64,000 nucleotides of DNA from Hyphomicrobiales bacterium. GTDB taxonomy: Bacteria; Pseudomonadota; Alphaproteobacteria; Rhizobiales; Rhizobiaceae. The translations under genes were made by a program, and so were the position numbers. Position 1 is the first letter of the stretch. The number at the start of each line of letters is the position of its first letter. Below the pieces are notes generated by a model. It was not told where the DNA came from, ran no database searches, and saw only the letters and a program-made list of their open reading frames with translations. Positions 26,384 to 34,703 of the stretch are shown here, piece after piece. Location of the stretch: assembly GCA_900472175.1 (NCBI GenBank), contig UCHD01000011.1, forward strand, positions 46,172 through 110,171, read 5' to 3'.

Positions 26384-27076
26384 TCACATGTCCTGGGGGA
26401 CCTTGTGGGTGTTACGCCATTCCGCCAGCAGCCGGTCGCGCCGGCGAGGAATGCGGATGCCGGTCACGGTCATGGTGGTAAAACGGTCGGTGCGGAAATG
26501 ACGGAAGTCGCTGCGCAGTTCGCACCAGGCCGCCAGCACGCGGGTTTCCTCGAAATAAGCCAGCGCAAAAGGCCAGATACGCCGCGTTGTTGGTTGGCCG
26601 TTGACGTCGGCATAATCGATGTCGATCTTCATACCCAGCCGGATAGCCTCGCGAATGGCCGGAAAATCGATGGTTCCCAGCCGAAGGTCGCGGGTGTTGT
26701 AGACGAGCAGCGAATTCGTTTCCAGTTCATGACGTAGATCGGCGGGCAGCACGGCGGCGATCTTTGTCAGGGCGTTGCGGGCGGCATCCTTCAATTCGTC
26801 GTCGGTCCGCGCCGCCACCCAGCGTGCGCCGAGCACCAGTGCCTCGATCTCCTGCTCGCTGAGCATCATCGGCGGCATCAGGAAGCCTGGCTTGAGCACG
26901 TAGCCGAAGCCGGGCGCGCCCTGAATGTCGGCGCCCTGCGCCTGCAGCGTGGCGATGTCGCGGTAGAGCGTGCGGATGCTGATGCCCATGCGTTGCGCCA
27001 GCGCACTGCCGCTGACCGGCCGGCGATAGGTGCGCAGAAGCTGGATGAGATCGAGAAGGCGGGTGGAACGGGACAT
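26384..27076 (-). CDS. WYL-domain HTH transcriptional regulator (YafY-like)
   Basis: This 230-residue regulator has an N-terminal HTH_11 (STRLLDLIQLLRTYRRPVSGSALAQRMGISIRTLYRDIATLQAQGADI) and a C-terminal WYL domain. The domain shows a diverged motif around WPFALAYFEETRVLAAWCELRSDFRHFRTDRF. WYL proteins sense nucleic-acid-like or small ligands. A perfect 23-bp palindrome ends eight bases before the ATG, overlapping any ribosome-binding site. No Shine-Dalgarno is visible, so the message may start near the ATG. It precedes the VOC gene on the same strand, forming a two-gene unit. Confidence 0.88.
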   Translation of the reverse strand: MSRSTRLLDLIQLLRTYRRPVSGSALAQRMGISIRTLYRDIATLQAQGADIQGAPGFGYVLKPGFLMPPMMLSEQEIEALVLGARWVAARTDDELKDAARNALTKIAAVLPADLRHELETNSLLVYNTRDLRLGTIDFPAIREAIRLGMKIDIDYADVNGQPTTRRIWPFALAYFEETRVLAAWCELRSDFRHFRTDRFTTMTVTGIRIPRRRDRLLAEWRNTHKVPQDM

Positions 27077-27084
27077 GGCCGATC

Positions 27085-27107
27085 ATACTGCCAGCGATTG
27101 GCAGTAT
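27085..27107. promoter_or_regulatory. Perfect palindrome before the WYL regulator
   Basis: ATACTGCCA-GCGAT-TGGCAGTAT has nine-base perfect arms and a five-base spacer. A partial third half (TACTGGC) follows at 27111-27117. It lies directly ahead of the WYL gene and resembles the box before the VOC gene, so autoregulation is inferred. Confidence 0.7.
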
Positions 27108-27127
27108 CAATACTGGCGAAGACCGCG

Positions 27128-28033
27128 TTAGCCGGCGTCCTGCCATAGGCGCCGGATCCTGCGGCTTTCGTCCTCCGGGTCATCGCGAAAGGCGGAATCG
27201 GCAATTTCCAGCGCGGTTTCCCGCAGGACTTTCTGCCGGACAATCACGGCTGCGAGAAGGTAGGCGATATCCTCGCTGCTTCCGAAAAGGTGCGGCTGTT
27301 CATCAACCAGCGAGGCAAGCAGCGCCAGATCATTGTGATGGCCAAGCAAATCGACAACCTGCGTTATCTCGGCCCTCTTCGCATGCATCGCCGAAGGCCA
27401 GAGCGGTTGCATCAGGTTCAGGTAGAACCGGTAGTCCTGGCTGCGTTTGCGCAATTCGTGAAAGACCTGCGCATCGGTGGTGTCCGTGCAGGCGGCCCGG
27501 GCTGCCGCAGCACGATTCAGAACCTTTCGCCACCCCTTGGCGATGCGCTTGGCGTCCTTCTTGCTGCCCTCCTGAAAGGTGATCGGGGAGAGGGCGTCGA
27601 GCGCCCGGCCGCAGGTCTTGATGGCGGCCGCAACACTCTCTTCAAGTTGGTCGCCGCCGGCTGCCCGCTGGTCTCGCCGGGCGATCAGCACTTTGCCGAT
27701 CCTCTTCAGGGCAGCGCGTTCCTCCACGTTTTCCGCGTGGTCCAGCAGGTGGCGGTTGACTTCGACCAGGGCTGCCGCATCGCGGGCGGATGAAAGCGCC
27801 CTTGCCATGTTGCGGATGCGCGCATTTTCAGAGTGCTGGAAAGCCGGCAGGTCGGCGGCGACGAGGCGGTAAAGCGAGCGCAGCCGTTTGAAATTCTTGC
27901 GGGCGTCGTGGATAGCCTCGGTCAGCCCGTGCGGGCGTTCCGTCAAGCCTTCCATGGCGAGTGTCAATTGCTCGGCTGCGATGGACTTGAATTCCGACGT
28001 GAAATTTTCAGAAGGGTGAATACGATAGCTCAT
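27128..28033 (-). CDS. CHAD-domain protein
   Basis: This 301-residue, mostly helical protein has the CHAD hallmark, conserved histidines with basic patches: LTEAIHDARKNFKRLRSLYRLV and VFHELRKRSQDYRFYLNLMQPLW, plus LLGHHNDLALL. CHAD domains bind inorganic polyphosphate. Its start overlaps the end of the upstream CYTH gene by 26 bases, so the two are co-translated. Many proteins fuse CYTH and CHAD in one chain; here they are split. A role in polyphosphate metabolism, binding a phosphate chain for the CYTH enzyme, is likely. Confidence 0.9.
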   Translation of the reverse strand: MSYRIHPSENFTSEFKSIAAEQLTLAMEGLTERPHGLTEAIHDARKNFKRLRSLYRLVAADLPAFQHSENARIRNMARALSSARDAAALVEVNRHLLDHAENVEERAALKRIGKVLIARRDQRAAGGDQLEESVAAAIKTCGRALDALSPITFQEGSKKDAKRIAKGWRKVLNRAAAARAACTDTTDAQVFHELRKRSQDYRFYLNLMQPLWPSAMHAKRAEITQVVDLLGHHNDLALLASLVDEQPHLFGSSEDIAYLLAAVIVRQKVLRETALEIADSAFRDDPEDESRRIRRLWQDAG

Positions 28034-28505
28034 GATCTGTGGCCGATACCAACGGACTGGTTGAGAGATACTGGTTCGAATAATGCGGATCGCCGGTTAC
28101 CTCGATCCCCAACCATGCGGGCAGGTCGGGTCTGTCGCTTTCGGCATCAAGTTCGACTTCGGCGACGACAAGGCCTTCATGTGCGCCGGCATAGACATCG
28201 ACCTCCCAGATGAAGCCGCGATGGTGAACCTCGTACCGGGTCTTGTCGATGATGAGACCGATGGCCTTCGCCATCATGTCCCTGGCGTCCTCAACGGGGA
28301 TCTCATACTCGAATTCATCGCGGGTCATCGAGCCGGTGCCGATCTTGATCGTCAGTTTTGCCCGCGTGTCATCCATCAGCCGCACACGTGCGGAACGGTC
28401 GTCCATGGTGACGATATAGGCCTGAAGAAAGCGCGTACCGCCATCTGCCGCTTTGCGCCAGGCGTCGGATGCCACCAGAAACTTGCGTTCAATTTCCTTG
28501 GCCAT
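28008..28505 (-). CDS. CYTH-domain phosphatase (inorganic triphosphatase type)
   Basis: This 165-residue protein starts MAKEIERKFLV, giving the diagnostic ExExK motif of the triphosphate tunnel fold. Further strands alternate charged residues (ARVRLMDDTRAKLTIKI, EFEYEIPVEDA, KTRYEVHHRGFIWEVDVY and VVAEVELDAE), building the tunnel that cleaves triphosphates or adenylates. The frame opens at 28532 and an ATG at 28520 follows AAGG, but the family begins at MAKEIERK (28505). The gene overlaps the CHAD gene, so a split CYTH-CHAD pair acting on tripolyphosphate or polyphosphate is inferred. Confidence 0.9.
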   Translation of the reverse strand: MAKEIERKFLVASDAWRKAADGGTRFLQAYIVTMDDRSARVRLMDDTRAKLTIKIGTGSMTRDEFEYEIPVEDARDMMAKAIGLIIDKTRYEVHHRGFIWEVDVYAGAHEGLVVAEVELDAESDRPDLPAWLGIEVTGDPHYSNQYLSTSPLVSATDHELSYSPF

Positions 28506-28725
28506 TGATAAGCCTGTCATTTTTGCCTTCAATCAGGCCCAGACTACAGGATTGTGACGTGGGGACAAGCCAGCATTCAGCCTCTACCGCGCGCTGCGCC
28601 AGAGCCGTTGTTAAGCATGCGTCACCATGTCCGAATAGGTTCGGTTGCTCCCGTTTGGTATCGACAAAAGCGGATGGGAAGAGTATTCGAGCCTCACTTC
28701 AATCGTTTTAAAAAGGCTGTCCGGC

Positions 28726-29364
28726 ATGAGCGAGAAAACCGAGAGACTTCTTTCCGTCCTGAAATTGCAGCCGGTCGTTCCGGTGCTGGTCATCGATGAC
28801 CTCGCGACCGCCGTGCCTTTGGCGCGTGCCCTTGTCGCTGGTGGTTTGAAAGCGATCGAAATTACGCTGCGCACGACTGCTGCGCTCGAAGCGATCCGGG
28901 CTGTGGCCAACGAGGTGGAAGGCGCCGTTGCCGGTGCGGGAACCATCCTCAATGCGGCGCAATACGAAGCGGCTGTCGAGGCGGGCTCGCAGTTCATCGT
29001 TAGCCCCGGCACGACGCAGGAGCTGATCGACGTTGCCAATGATTCCGATATCCCGCTTCTGCCGGGTGCTGCCACTGCAAGCGAAGTCATGGGCCTGCGC
29101 GAAGAAGGCTACAAGGTGATGAAGTTCTTCCCAGCCGAACAGGCTGGCGGCGCTGCCTACCTGAAGTCGCTGTCCTCGCCGCTGGCCGGCACGCTGTTTT
29201 GCCCGACCGGCGGCATTTCTCTGTCGAATGCCCGGGATTACCTGTCGTTGCCCAACGTCGTCTGCGTCGGCGGCTCCTGGGTGGCGCCGAAGGAACTGGT
29301 TGCCAAGGGCGACTGGGCCGGCATCACCAAGCTGGCTGCCGAGGCTTTCGCGTTGCGCGGCTGA
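28726..29364 (+). CDS. eda: KDPG/KHG aldolase
   Basis: This 212-residue class I aldolase cleaves 2-keto-3-deoxy-6-phosphogluconate to pyruvate and glyceraldehyde 3-phosphate, the last step of the Entner-Doudoroff pathway, and can act on 4-hydroxy-2-ketoglutarate. Catalytic features are visible: ITLRT (E45 and R49), SPGTT, the Schiff-base lysine in MKFFPAEQ (K133), and FCPTGGI. The frame is open to 28645, but MSEKTERLL at 28726 gives the family start. It stands alone with a strong terminator after it; zwf and edd are not in the window. Confidence 0.95.
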   Translation: MSEKTERLLSVLKLQPVVPVLVIDDLATAVPLARALVAGGLKAIEITLRTTAALEAIRAVANEVEGAVAGAGTILNAAQYEAAVEAGSQFIVSPGTTQELIDVANDSDIPLLPGAATASEVMGLREEGYKVMKFFPAEQAGGAAYLKSLSSPLAGTLFCPTGGISLSNARDYLSLPNVVCVGGSWVAPKELVAKGDWAGITKLAAEAFALRG

Positions 29365-29388
29365 TCGATCGTTTCGTTATGACTGTTC

Positions 29389-29419
29389 AAAAGGCCGGGC
29401 GCGTGCGCCCGGCCTTTTT
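29389..29419 (+). terminator. Rho-independent terminator after eda
   Basis: GGCCGGGCGC (29393-29402) pairs with GCGCCCGGCC (29405-29414), flanked by AAAA and TTTTT, so it could work in both directions. The loop is very tight as written, so the inner pairs probably open. Confidence 0.88.
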
Positions 29420-29505
29420 CATGGCAGGCGTCTTTCATTTGTATTTCTGTCGTTGCATTCCTATGTTTCTTTCCGACCGAAACCGGCCTCAAGGGAGTGG
29501 ACCGA

Positions 29506-30285
29506 ATGTTTGATGCGAAGAAATTGCTGGATCAGTTTTTGGGTTCGCAAATCCCCGGTGCTGGCGGATCGGTGCGGGAGCGCGCCGGTCAGGCGACGCA
29601 GCTGGCCAAGGACAATCCGCTGGCCGCCGGCGCCATCGCTGCCGTTCTGCTCGGCACCGGTACTGGCCGCCAGGTGGCTGGCTCGGCCCTGAAACTTGGC
29701 GGTCTCGCAGCCATCGCCGGTCTTGGCTACCAAGCCTACAAGAATTATCAGGCGGGGAAGGAACCTATCGCGCAGCCGGAAGCGCAGGCGCAGCCGGAAC
29801 TGCTGCCGCCACCGGCCGATTCCGGCTTCAGCACCGAACCCGCGGTCATTCGCAATGATTTTGTGCTCGTTCTGGTCCGCGCCATGATCGCCGCTGCCCG
29901 CGCTGATGGTCACATCGACGATGTCGAGCGCGCCCGCATCATGGACAAGGTGAAAGTCTCCGGCCTCGATTCGGAAGCCGAACAGTTCCTGCATGAGGAG
30001 CTGAGCCAGCCGGTCGACCTCGATGCCATCGTCGCGGCGGCTGTGACCGAAGAGGAGCGTGTCGAGCTTTATACCGCGTCGCGTCTTGCCATCGATGCCG
30101 ACAGCCGCGCCGAGCGCGGATATCTCGATCAACTGGCCGGGCGTCTGGGCCTTGCCGATGCTCTGATCGACCATATCGAGGCGACGGTCTCATCGGCCAA
30201 GACACCGGTTATCGAAGCGCAGGCCAATCCGCAGCAGACCTCGGTGCCGCAGACCGGTCAGCCCCCAATCAAGTCGCCGTGGTGA
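29506..30285 (+). CDS. DUF533 (TerB-like) family protein
   Basis: This 259-residue protein starts MFDAKKLLDQFLGSQIPG. A Gly/Ala-rich hydrophobic stretch follows (NPLAAGAIAAVLLGTGTG and LGGLAAIAGLGYQAYKNYQ), then a Pro/Gln linker (about residues 90-108), then a helical TerB-like domain with AMIAAARADGHIDDVERARIM. These are DUF533 (YebE) features. AAGGGAG at 29491-29497 points to the ATG at 29506 rather than the GTG at 29497. Function is unknown; TerB relatives are membrane-linked and stress-associated. The tail is Pro/Gln-rich. Confidence 0.85.
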   Translation: MFDAKKLLDQFLGSQIPGAGGSVRERAGQATQLAKDNPLAAGAIAAVLLGTGTGRQVAGSALKLGGLAAIAGLGYQAYKNYQAGKEPIAQPEAQAQPELLPPPADSGFSTEPAVIRNDFVLVLVRAMIAAARADGHIDDVERARIMDKVKVSGLDSEAEQFLHEELSQPVDLDAIVAAAVTEEERVELYTASRLAIDADSRAERGYLDQLAGRLGLADALIDHIEATVSSAKTPVIEAQANPQQTSVPQTGQPPIKSPW

Positions 30286-30418
30286 TCTATCCATCATCAC
30301 TTTGCATTTGTGCGGATGCCTGAGCTGTCCTATGCCAACGTCAAAGCCTTTGTTATGACCGGTGCGGTTTCCGCGCCGGTTTAAGGGCTGCTGGTGTAGT
30401 CTCTTCAGGAGTTTGCAA

Positions 30419-31111
30419 ATGCGTGATTTGACCACTTGGACTGGCTGCCCGGCGCCAAAACCGGTGACGCTGGAAGGCCGCTATGTCCGGATCGTGCCTT
30501 ATGATCGCGTGAGCCACCTGGAGGCGTTGTGGCAGGCTTTTGGCGGGCTGGAGATCAACGCGCGCCTGCAGTATTTCGCCCAGGATGACTTTCGCAGCAT
30601 CGAGGATTTCGATGCCTGGCTGACGGCGGTGCAGAAGGGCGGCTGGGTTACGGAAGTCTTCTGTGACAAGGTCAGCGGCGATGTCGTCGGCATGGCCAAT
30701 TACATGCGGCCCGATCCCGCCAATGGCGTGGTCGAGGTCGGTGGTGTGGCGCATTCCTTTTCGATGGCCCGATCGCCGCTCTCGACCGAAGTTCATTACT
30801 TGATGGCCAAGCACGCCTTCGAAGATCTTGGCTACCGCCGTTACGAATGGAAATGCGACAACCGCAACGAAGCCAGCAAGAAGACGGCAAATCGTCTCGG
30901 CTTCAGTTTCGAAGGTATTTTCCGTCAACACATGCTGTCCAAGCGCGCCAATCGTGATACCGCATGGTTCTCGATCATCGATGGCGAATGGCCGTTGCTC
31001 AACGCTGCTTTCGAAGCCTGGCTGTCGCCTGAGAATTTTGCCGGTGACGGCACGCAGAAGCGAAAGCTTGAAGATATTCGCGCCGGACTGGCGCAAAAGG
31101 AGACCGCATGA
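30419..31111 (+). CDS. GNAT-family N-acetyltransferase (RimJ/RimL type)
   Basis: This 230-residue acetyltransferase has the Acetyltransf_3 pattern: LEGRYVRIVPYD near the start, VVGMANYMRPDPANGVVEVGGVAHS in the middle, and the LGYRRYEWKCDNRNEASKKTANRLGFSFEGIFRQH segment typical of enzymes that modify ribosomal proteins or small amines. CAGGAG is seven bases ahead of the ATG at 30419. Its stop overlaps the next small membrane protein gene by four bases (ATGA). The substrate cannot be told. Confidence 0.88.
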   Translation: MRDLTTWTGCPAPKPVTLEGRYVRIVPYDRVSHLEALWQAFGGLEINARLQYFAQDDFRSIEDFDAWLTAVQKGGWVTEVFCDKVSGDVVGMANYMRPDPANGVVEVGGVAHSFSMARSPLSTEVHYLMAKHAFEDLGYRRYEWKCDNRNEASKKTANRLGFSFEGIFRQHMLSKRANRDTAWFSIIDGEWPLLNAAFEAWLSPENFAGDGTQKRKLEDIRAGLAQKETA

Positions 31112-31323
31112 ATACCCCGGAAAAGAAGGAACGCTCGCCAGCGATTGCCGCGGCCGTTATCCTGGTCATCGTCGGGGCCGGCTTCTTTATCCTGCCGAAA
31201 ATCATGCTCTGGCTCGGCACATTTTCGCCTTGGCTGGCTGCGGCCTTCGGTGCGGTTTTCGTGCTCGGCTTCTTTCTGATCTTCTGGCTGCGCGCCCGCT
31301 ACCAGCGCGGGCGTGGGCTCTGA
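31108..31323 (+). CDS. Small two-helix membrane protein
   Basis: This 71-residue protein has two hydrophobic segments, SPAIAAAVILVIVGAGFFIL and WLAAAFGAVFVLGFFLIFWL, and a basic tail, RARYQRGRGL. It overlaps the GNAT gene by four bases, showing translational coupling. I do not recognise a family. The charged N-terminus and C-terminus suggest both ends are cytoplasmic. It may anchor or accompany the acetyltransferase, but this is only inferred. Confidence 0.75.
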   Translation: MNTPEKKERSPAIAAAVILVIVGAGFFILPKIMLWLGTFSPWLAAAFGAVFVLGFFLIFWLRARYQRGRGL

Positions 31324-31327
31324 AGGT

Positions 31328-32359
31328 TTAGCCCTGCAGCGACGCTCCAAGCAGGACGATACCCAACACCAGCACCAGCAAGGCCCCGGAAATCTCGATG
31401 CCGTTGCTGATGCGCATGGCCGAGGATCCGTTGGACGCGTAGCGCACGGCCAGGTCCTTGGCGGTGACGGCGAGCGTCGCCAGCACGGAGACGGTGATGG
31501 CCGTGCCGATCGACATGGCAAAGACCGATAGAACGCCGCCGAGATAAAGCCCGTTTAACAGCGCGAAGCTGAGCACGATCAGCGCGCCGGAGCAGGGGCG
31601 CAAGCCCACGGCAACAATCGCCGACCAGGCCTCGCGGAGCGCGAAGCGATCGCCCTTGAGCATTGAAGGATCGGGTGCATGCGCGTGGCCGCAGGTGTCG
31701 CAGACCTCGCCGGGTCCATGGCTGTGGCCATGATCATGAGAATGGTCGTGATGTGCGTGGCTATGGTTATGTCCGTGGTCATGCGCAACCGCAACCGCTG
31801 GGGCTAGCCGCCGCGCCCGCATGCCGCGCAGCTTGCGAAACAGCAGCCAGCCGCCGAAGGCCGCAATCAGCGCGTAGCTGACCACTTCGAGGAAATGGGT
31901 CGCCTGCGTCATCGAGATCGATGATCCACGCAGCACCAGATAGGCGGCGCCGACGAGCAGGATGGCGACGACGCCCTGCATCAGCGATGACAGGAACGAC
32001 AAAAGCACGCCGCGCTTCAGTTCGGTCTCGTTGGCGATCATGTAGGAGGAAATGACCGCCTTGCCGTGGCCGGGTCCTGCGGCGTGGAACACACCATAGG
32101 CAAAGGACAGGCCGATCAACGACCAGAGGTGCCACGGGTCGTCCCGCATGGCTTTGATCGCCTCGGTCAGCGTGTGGTAGAAGCGTTGCTGCTCCATGTT
32201 GATCCAGGCGAAGAAGCCGCCGAAAATGCCGCTGGTATTGAAGGCTGGCTCGGCGGTGCCGATACCGAGCGGCGATTGCGCGTGGGCGATGCTGATACCG
32301 GCGGCGGCCAGAACCAGCGCCAGACCCAACAGGCGCGCGGGATGCCGCACCATCAGCAT
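31328..32359 (-). CDS. NicO/RcnA-like nickel-cobalt exporter
   Basis: This 343-residue membrane protein has a signal-like N-terminus (MLMVRHPARLLGLALVLAAAGISIAHA) and about six helices. It carries the family motif FAYGVFHAAGPGHGKAVISSYMI and GLRPCSGALIVLSFALLNG. A cytoplasmic His-rich loop (AHDHGHNHSHAHHDHSHDHG, about residues 190-215) precedes CDTCGHAH, both likely metal ligands. The family exports nickel or cobalt. Its start overlaps the end of the DUF1007 gene, a common partner, in one operon. The metal is not proven. Confidence 0.9.
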   Translation of the reverse strand: MLMVRHPARLLGLALVLAAAGISIAHAQSPLGIGTAEPAFNTSGIFGGFFAWINMEQQRFYHTLTEAIKAMRDDPWHLWSLIGLSFAYGVFHAAGPGHGKAVISSYMIANETELKRGVLLSFLSSLMQGVVAILLVGAAYLVLRGSSISMTQATHFLEVVSYALIAAFGGWLLFRKLRGMRARRLAPAVAVAHDHGHNHSHAHHDHSHDHGHSHGPGEVCDTCGHAHAPDPSMLKGDRFALREAWSAIVAVGLRPCSGALIVLSFALLNGLYLGGVLSVFAMSIGTAITVSVLATLAVTAKDLAVRYASNGSSAMRISNGIEISGALLVLVLGIVLLGASLQG

Positions 32360-32994
32360 TTGAACTCAATTCGTGTGGCAAACATCTTCGACATGTCGGT
32401 TCCTGTCGGATCGTTGAAGAACGCGTCGGTGAGGCTTGCCTGGTTCTGAGCAAGCACTTCATCCGGGTCGGGACGGACCACCTTGTGTTCGCAGGCGTTC
32501 AACTGGTCGCCGACTGCGACGAGATCGCCGTCGGTCGGGAAATCCATCGCTGTATACATGGTCGGGTCGTAGACCCCGAACGACATGTTGCCCTTGAGCG
32601 GCATCGGCTCTGCAGGCTTGACGGCGAACATCAAAAGCAGCTGGCCGTCCTTGTAGTCGGCGGTGATTTCGTTGGGCTTGTTGACCTTGATGGTTTTGCC
32701 GTTGTCGGTGATCGTCGTGTAGTAATTGTATTCCTGCAAGGAATCGAGAACCGTCTGGCCGACCTCCTGCAGTTCGTCCGGGTCAAGTTGCGCATTGGAA
32801 TTCTTGTCGAAATCCATCACCACGCTGGCGGAAAACAGCTCGTCGAAACGCCAGACATTGCGCAGTTCCGTGATCTGGTTCGAACCGTCTGCCACGATCT
32901 CAAGGCGCGCCTCGGCGAAGATATGCGGGTGGGCAAGGGCTACGCAGGGGGCAAGAAAGGCCGCAGCCGCCAGGATCAGGGGCGTTGTTTTCAT
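32353..32994 (-). CDS. DUF1007 family periplasmic protein
   Basis: This 213-residue secreted protein has a signal peptide (MKTTPLILAAAAFLAPCVALA, cut near AHP) and the DUF1007 core beginning HPHIFAEARLEIVAD. FDKNSNAQLDPDELQEVGQTVLDSLQEYNYYTTI is a calcium-like acidic loop region. The gene overlaps the exporter gene by seven bases. DUF1007 proteins usually accompany NicO-type metal transporters and are thought to bind the metal in the periplasm; this is context-based. Four cysteines lie in the mature part. Confidence 0.87.
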   Translation of the reverse strand: MKTTPLILAAAAFLAPCVALAHPHIFAEARLEIVADGSNQITELRNVWRFDELFSASVVMDFDKNSNAQLDPDELQEVGQTVLDSLQEYNYYTTITDNGKTIKVNKPNEITADYKDGQLLLMFAVKPAEPMPLKGNMSFGVYDPTMYTAMDFPTDGDLVAVGDQLNACEHKVVRPDPDEVLAQNQASLTDAFFNDPTGTDMSKMFATRIEFKC

Positions 32995-33092
32995 ACTGGG
33001 TGATTCCTTTGGCTGTTTCGGCGCAAAGCCAACGTAGATGCAATGTATGTCAAATGGGACGGAATTGGGACTTTCGCCCTATCACGAAAACG

Positions 33093-33992
33093 TCAGTTCC
33101 CCCCATTCTTGCGAAACCAGTTGTGTAGGAAGTCGACGAATGTCCGCACCTTGGTTGGCAGATAGCGCCGGTGAGGGTAAATCGCGTAGATACCCCGATC
33201 CTTCGGTATGTAGTCTTCGAAAATAGAGACCAGCGTACCGGCGGCCACTTTCGGCCGGGCGATGAAATCGGGAATGCTGGCGACGCCCATGCCGGATTCC
33301 GCCGCGCGCACGGCGGCAAGCGGACTGTTGACCTCGATCGGGCCGCCAACCGGGACGCTGAATCCCGTACCGTCCGGCTCGGTGAAGCGCCAATTGCTGT
33401 AGGAACGGCCGTTGGTATCGATGATGCAGGCGTGCCGCGACAGCTCGGATGGGTGGTTAATCGGTCCGAATTCTTCGAGGAATGCCGGTGTCGCGCAGTA
33501 CAGAACCTGGAAATCGTCAAGCTTGCGGGCGATCAGCGTCGAATCCTCCAGCTTGGTGATGCGGATCGCCACGTCAAAACCTTCCTCGACCAGATCGACG
33601 AAACGGTCATCGGAGATGATCTCCAGTGACAGTTCCGGATGCGCCTTGCCGAAATCGATCAGCGACTGGCCGATTTCGGCATCGACGAATGTGCGCGGCG
33701 CGGAAATGCGCAACCGGCCTTTCAGGTCGGAATTGCTGGCACGGACGAGATCAGCGAGATTGTCGATCTCCTTCAGGATCTCCGAGGCCGTCCGGTAATA
33801 GGTATGGCCGGCTTCCGTCAGAGAAAACTGCCGGGTCGTGCGGTTGAGCAGAAGGGCGCCCAGTTCGTCTTCCAGTTCCCGCACATATTTGGACAGGAGC
33901 GCCTTTGAGCGCCCGACACGCCGGGCGGCTGCGGAAAATCCCTCGGCATCGACGACATCGATGAAGGCGCGGATGCGGGTCAGTGTATCCAT
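33093..33992 (-). CDS. LysR-family transcriptional regulator
   Basis: This 299-residue regulator has the LysR winged HTH (MDTLTRIRAFIDVVDAEGFSAAARRVGRSKALLSKYVRELEDELGALLLNRTTRQFSLTEAG) and a substrate-binding domain with LRISAPRTFVDAEIGQSLIDFGKAHPELSLEI and the PSELSRHACIIDTNG region. It belongs to the CrgA/AaeR-like group. No target gene lies divergently next to it; a 700-base gap separates it from the ornithine decarboxylase. Ligand unknown. Confidence 0.9.
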   Translation of the reverse strand: MDTLTRIRAFIDVVDAEGFSAAARRVGRSKALLSKYVRELEDELGALLLNRTTRQFSLTEAGHTYYRTASEILKEIDNLADLVRASNSDLKGRLRISAPRTFVDAEIGQSLIDFGKAHPELSLEIISDDRFVDLVEEGFDVAIRITKLEDSTLIARKLDDFQVLYCATPAFLEEFGPINHPSELSRHACIIDTNGRSYSNWRFTEPDGTGFSVPVGGPIEVNSPLAAVRAAESGMGVASIPDFIARPKVAAGTLVSIFEDYIPKDRGIYAIYPHRRYLPTKVRTFVDFLHNWFRKNGGN

Positions 33993-34319
33993 CGGGCTGC
34001 TTTATCCTGCCTGCTCGGGCTGCTGCCCTGTTTCTGATTCGCGGTTTGGGGCCGTTGCAACGATAGACTGGCGTTGCGTAAAGACGAAGAACTGTTACGG
34101 CGGTTAACGTTTGTCACGTCTGCCGGCCGCTGCCGCACCGTTCCAAAAACGATCTGAAAACAAGACGTTGGTTTCTGCGACGGGGTGGCGGATATTGTTC
34201 GGGAAATCTGAATATCTTAACGGCTTTTGGCGCGCATAAAAAATCAGCAGCCAATGTGAAAAAAGTCTTGATTACGACAAGGTTTTTTCTTATCTCCGCT
34301 TCAGCCCAAAGTCGCACGT
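33993..34319. other. Gap upstream of the LysR and ornithine decarboxylase genes
   Basis: I see no supported gene here. It probably contains the LysR promoter and the promoter of the ornithine decarboxylase leader. AT-rich AATATCTTAACGGCTTTTGG and GTCTTGATTACGACAAGG (34265-34282) may be promoter elements, but nothing decisive is visible. Confidence 0.3.
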
Positions 34320-34690
34320 GCCCATGGCTGTCCGCCGACCCTCGAATTGGTGAGGAAATCGGTAAGGTACCTGGAATTAACCCCTCCAGTCGCTATTCCG
34401 GCCAACCGGAAAATGCGAGGACATCCGAAGCAACGACGGTGCGGGCCTTTTTGTTCTCTCCCTGCTTTCCATCAGCGGGGGTTACTGAAGAGGCACACCT
34501 TCATTGCCGGAAGTGCGGTAGGTCATCCTTCCAATCAATGGCAGACAAAGCGGATCAAAGCTCTTGGCGGAGCGTTGTTCCATCATTCGCGCATCGTGCG
34601 CATGTCTGGATCCGGGGTCTCCACCGGCTGGTTCCGGGACATGTTCGCGTATGTCCTTTGTCCTCCACGTTTTCGTGGAGCGTACCTGAT
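34320..34690 (+). promoter_or_regulatory. Probable speF-type RNA leader of the decarboxylase gene
   Basis: The 380 bases before the ornithine decarboxylase start hold no convincing gene but several hairpins. GGACAT (34637-34642) pairs with ATGTCC (34651-34656). CTCCACG (34663-34669) pairs with CGTGGAG (34674-34680) around TTTT and ends 24 bases before the ATG. The speF motif is a known long conserved RNA upstream of speF-type decarboxylase genes in alphaproteobacteria. Gene identity, position and size fit; the covariance model was not run. Confidence 0.55.
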
Positions 34691-34703
34691 TGGGGATAGA
34701 ACC

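Noticed and set aside
31700..31800. A second CAT/GTG-rich run
   Set aside because: It encodes the His-rich loop of the NicO-like exporter.
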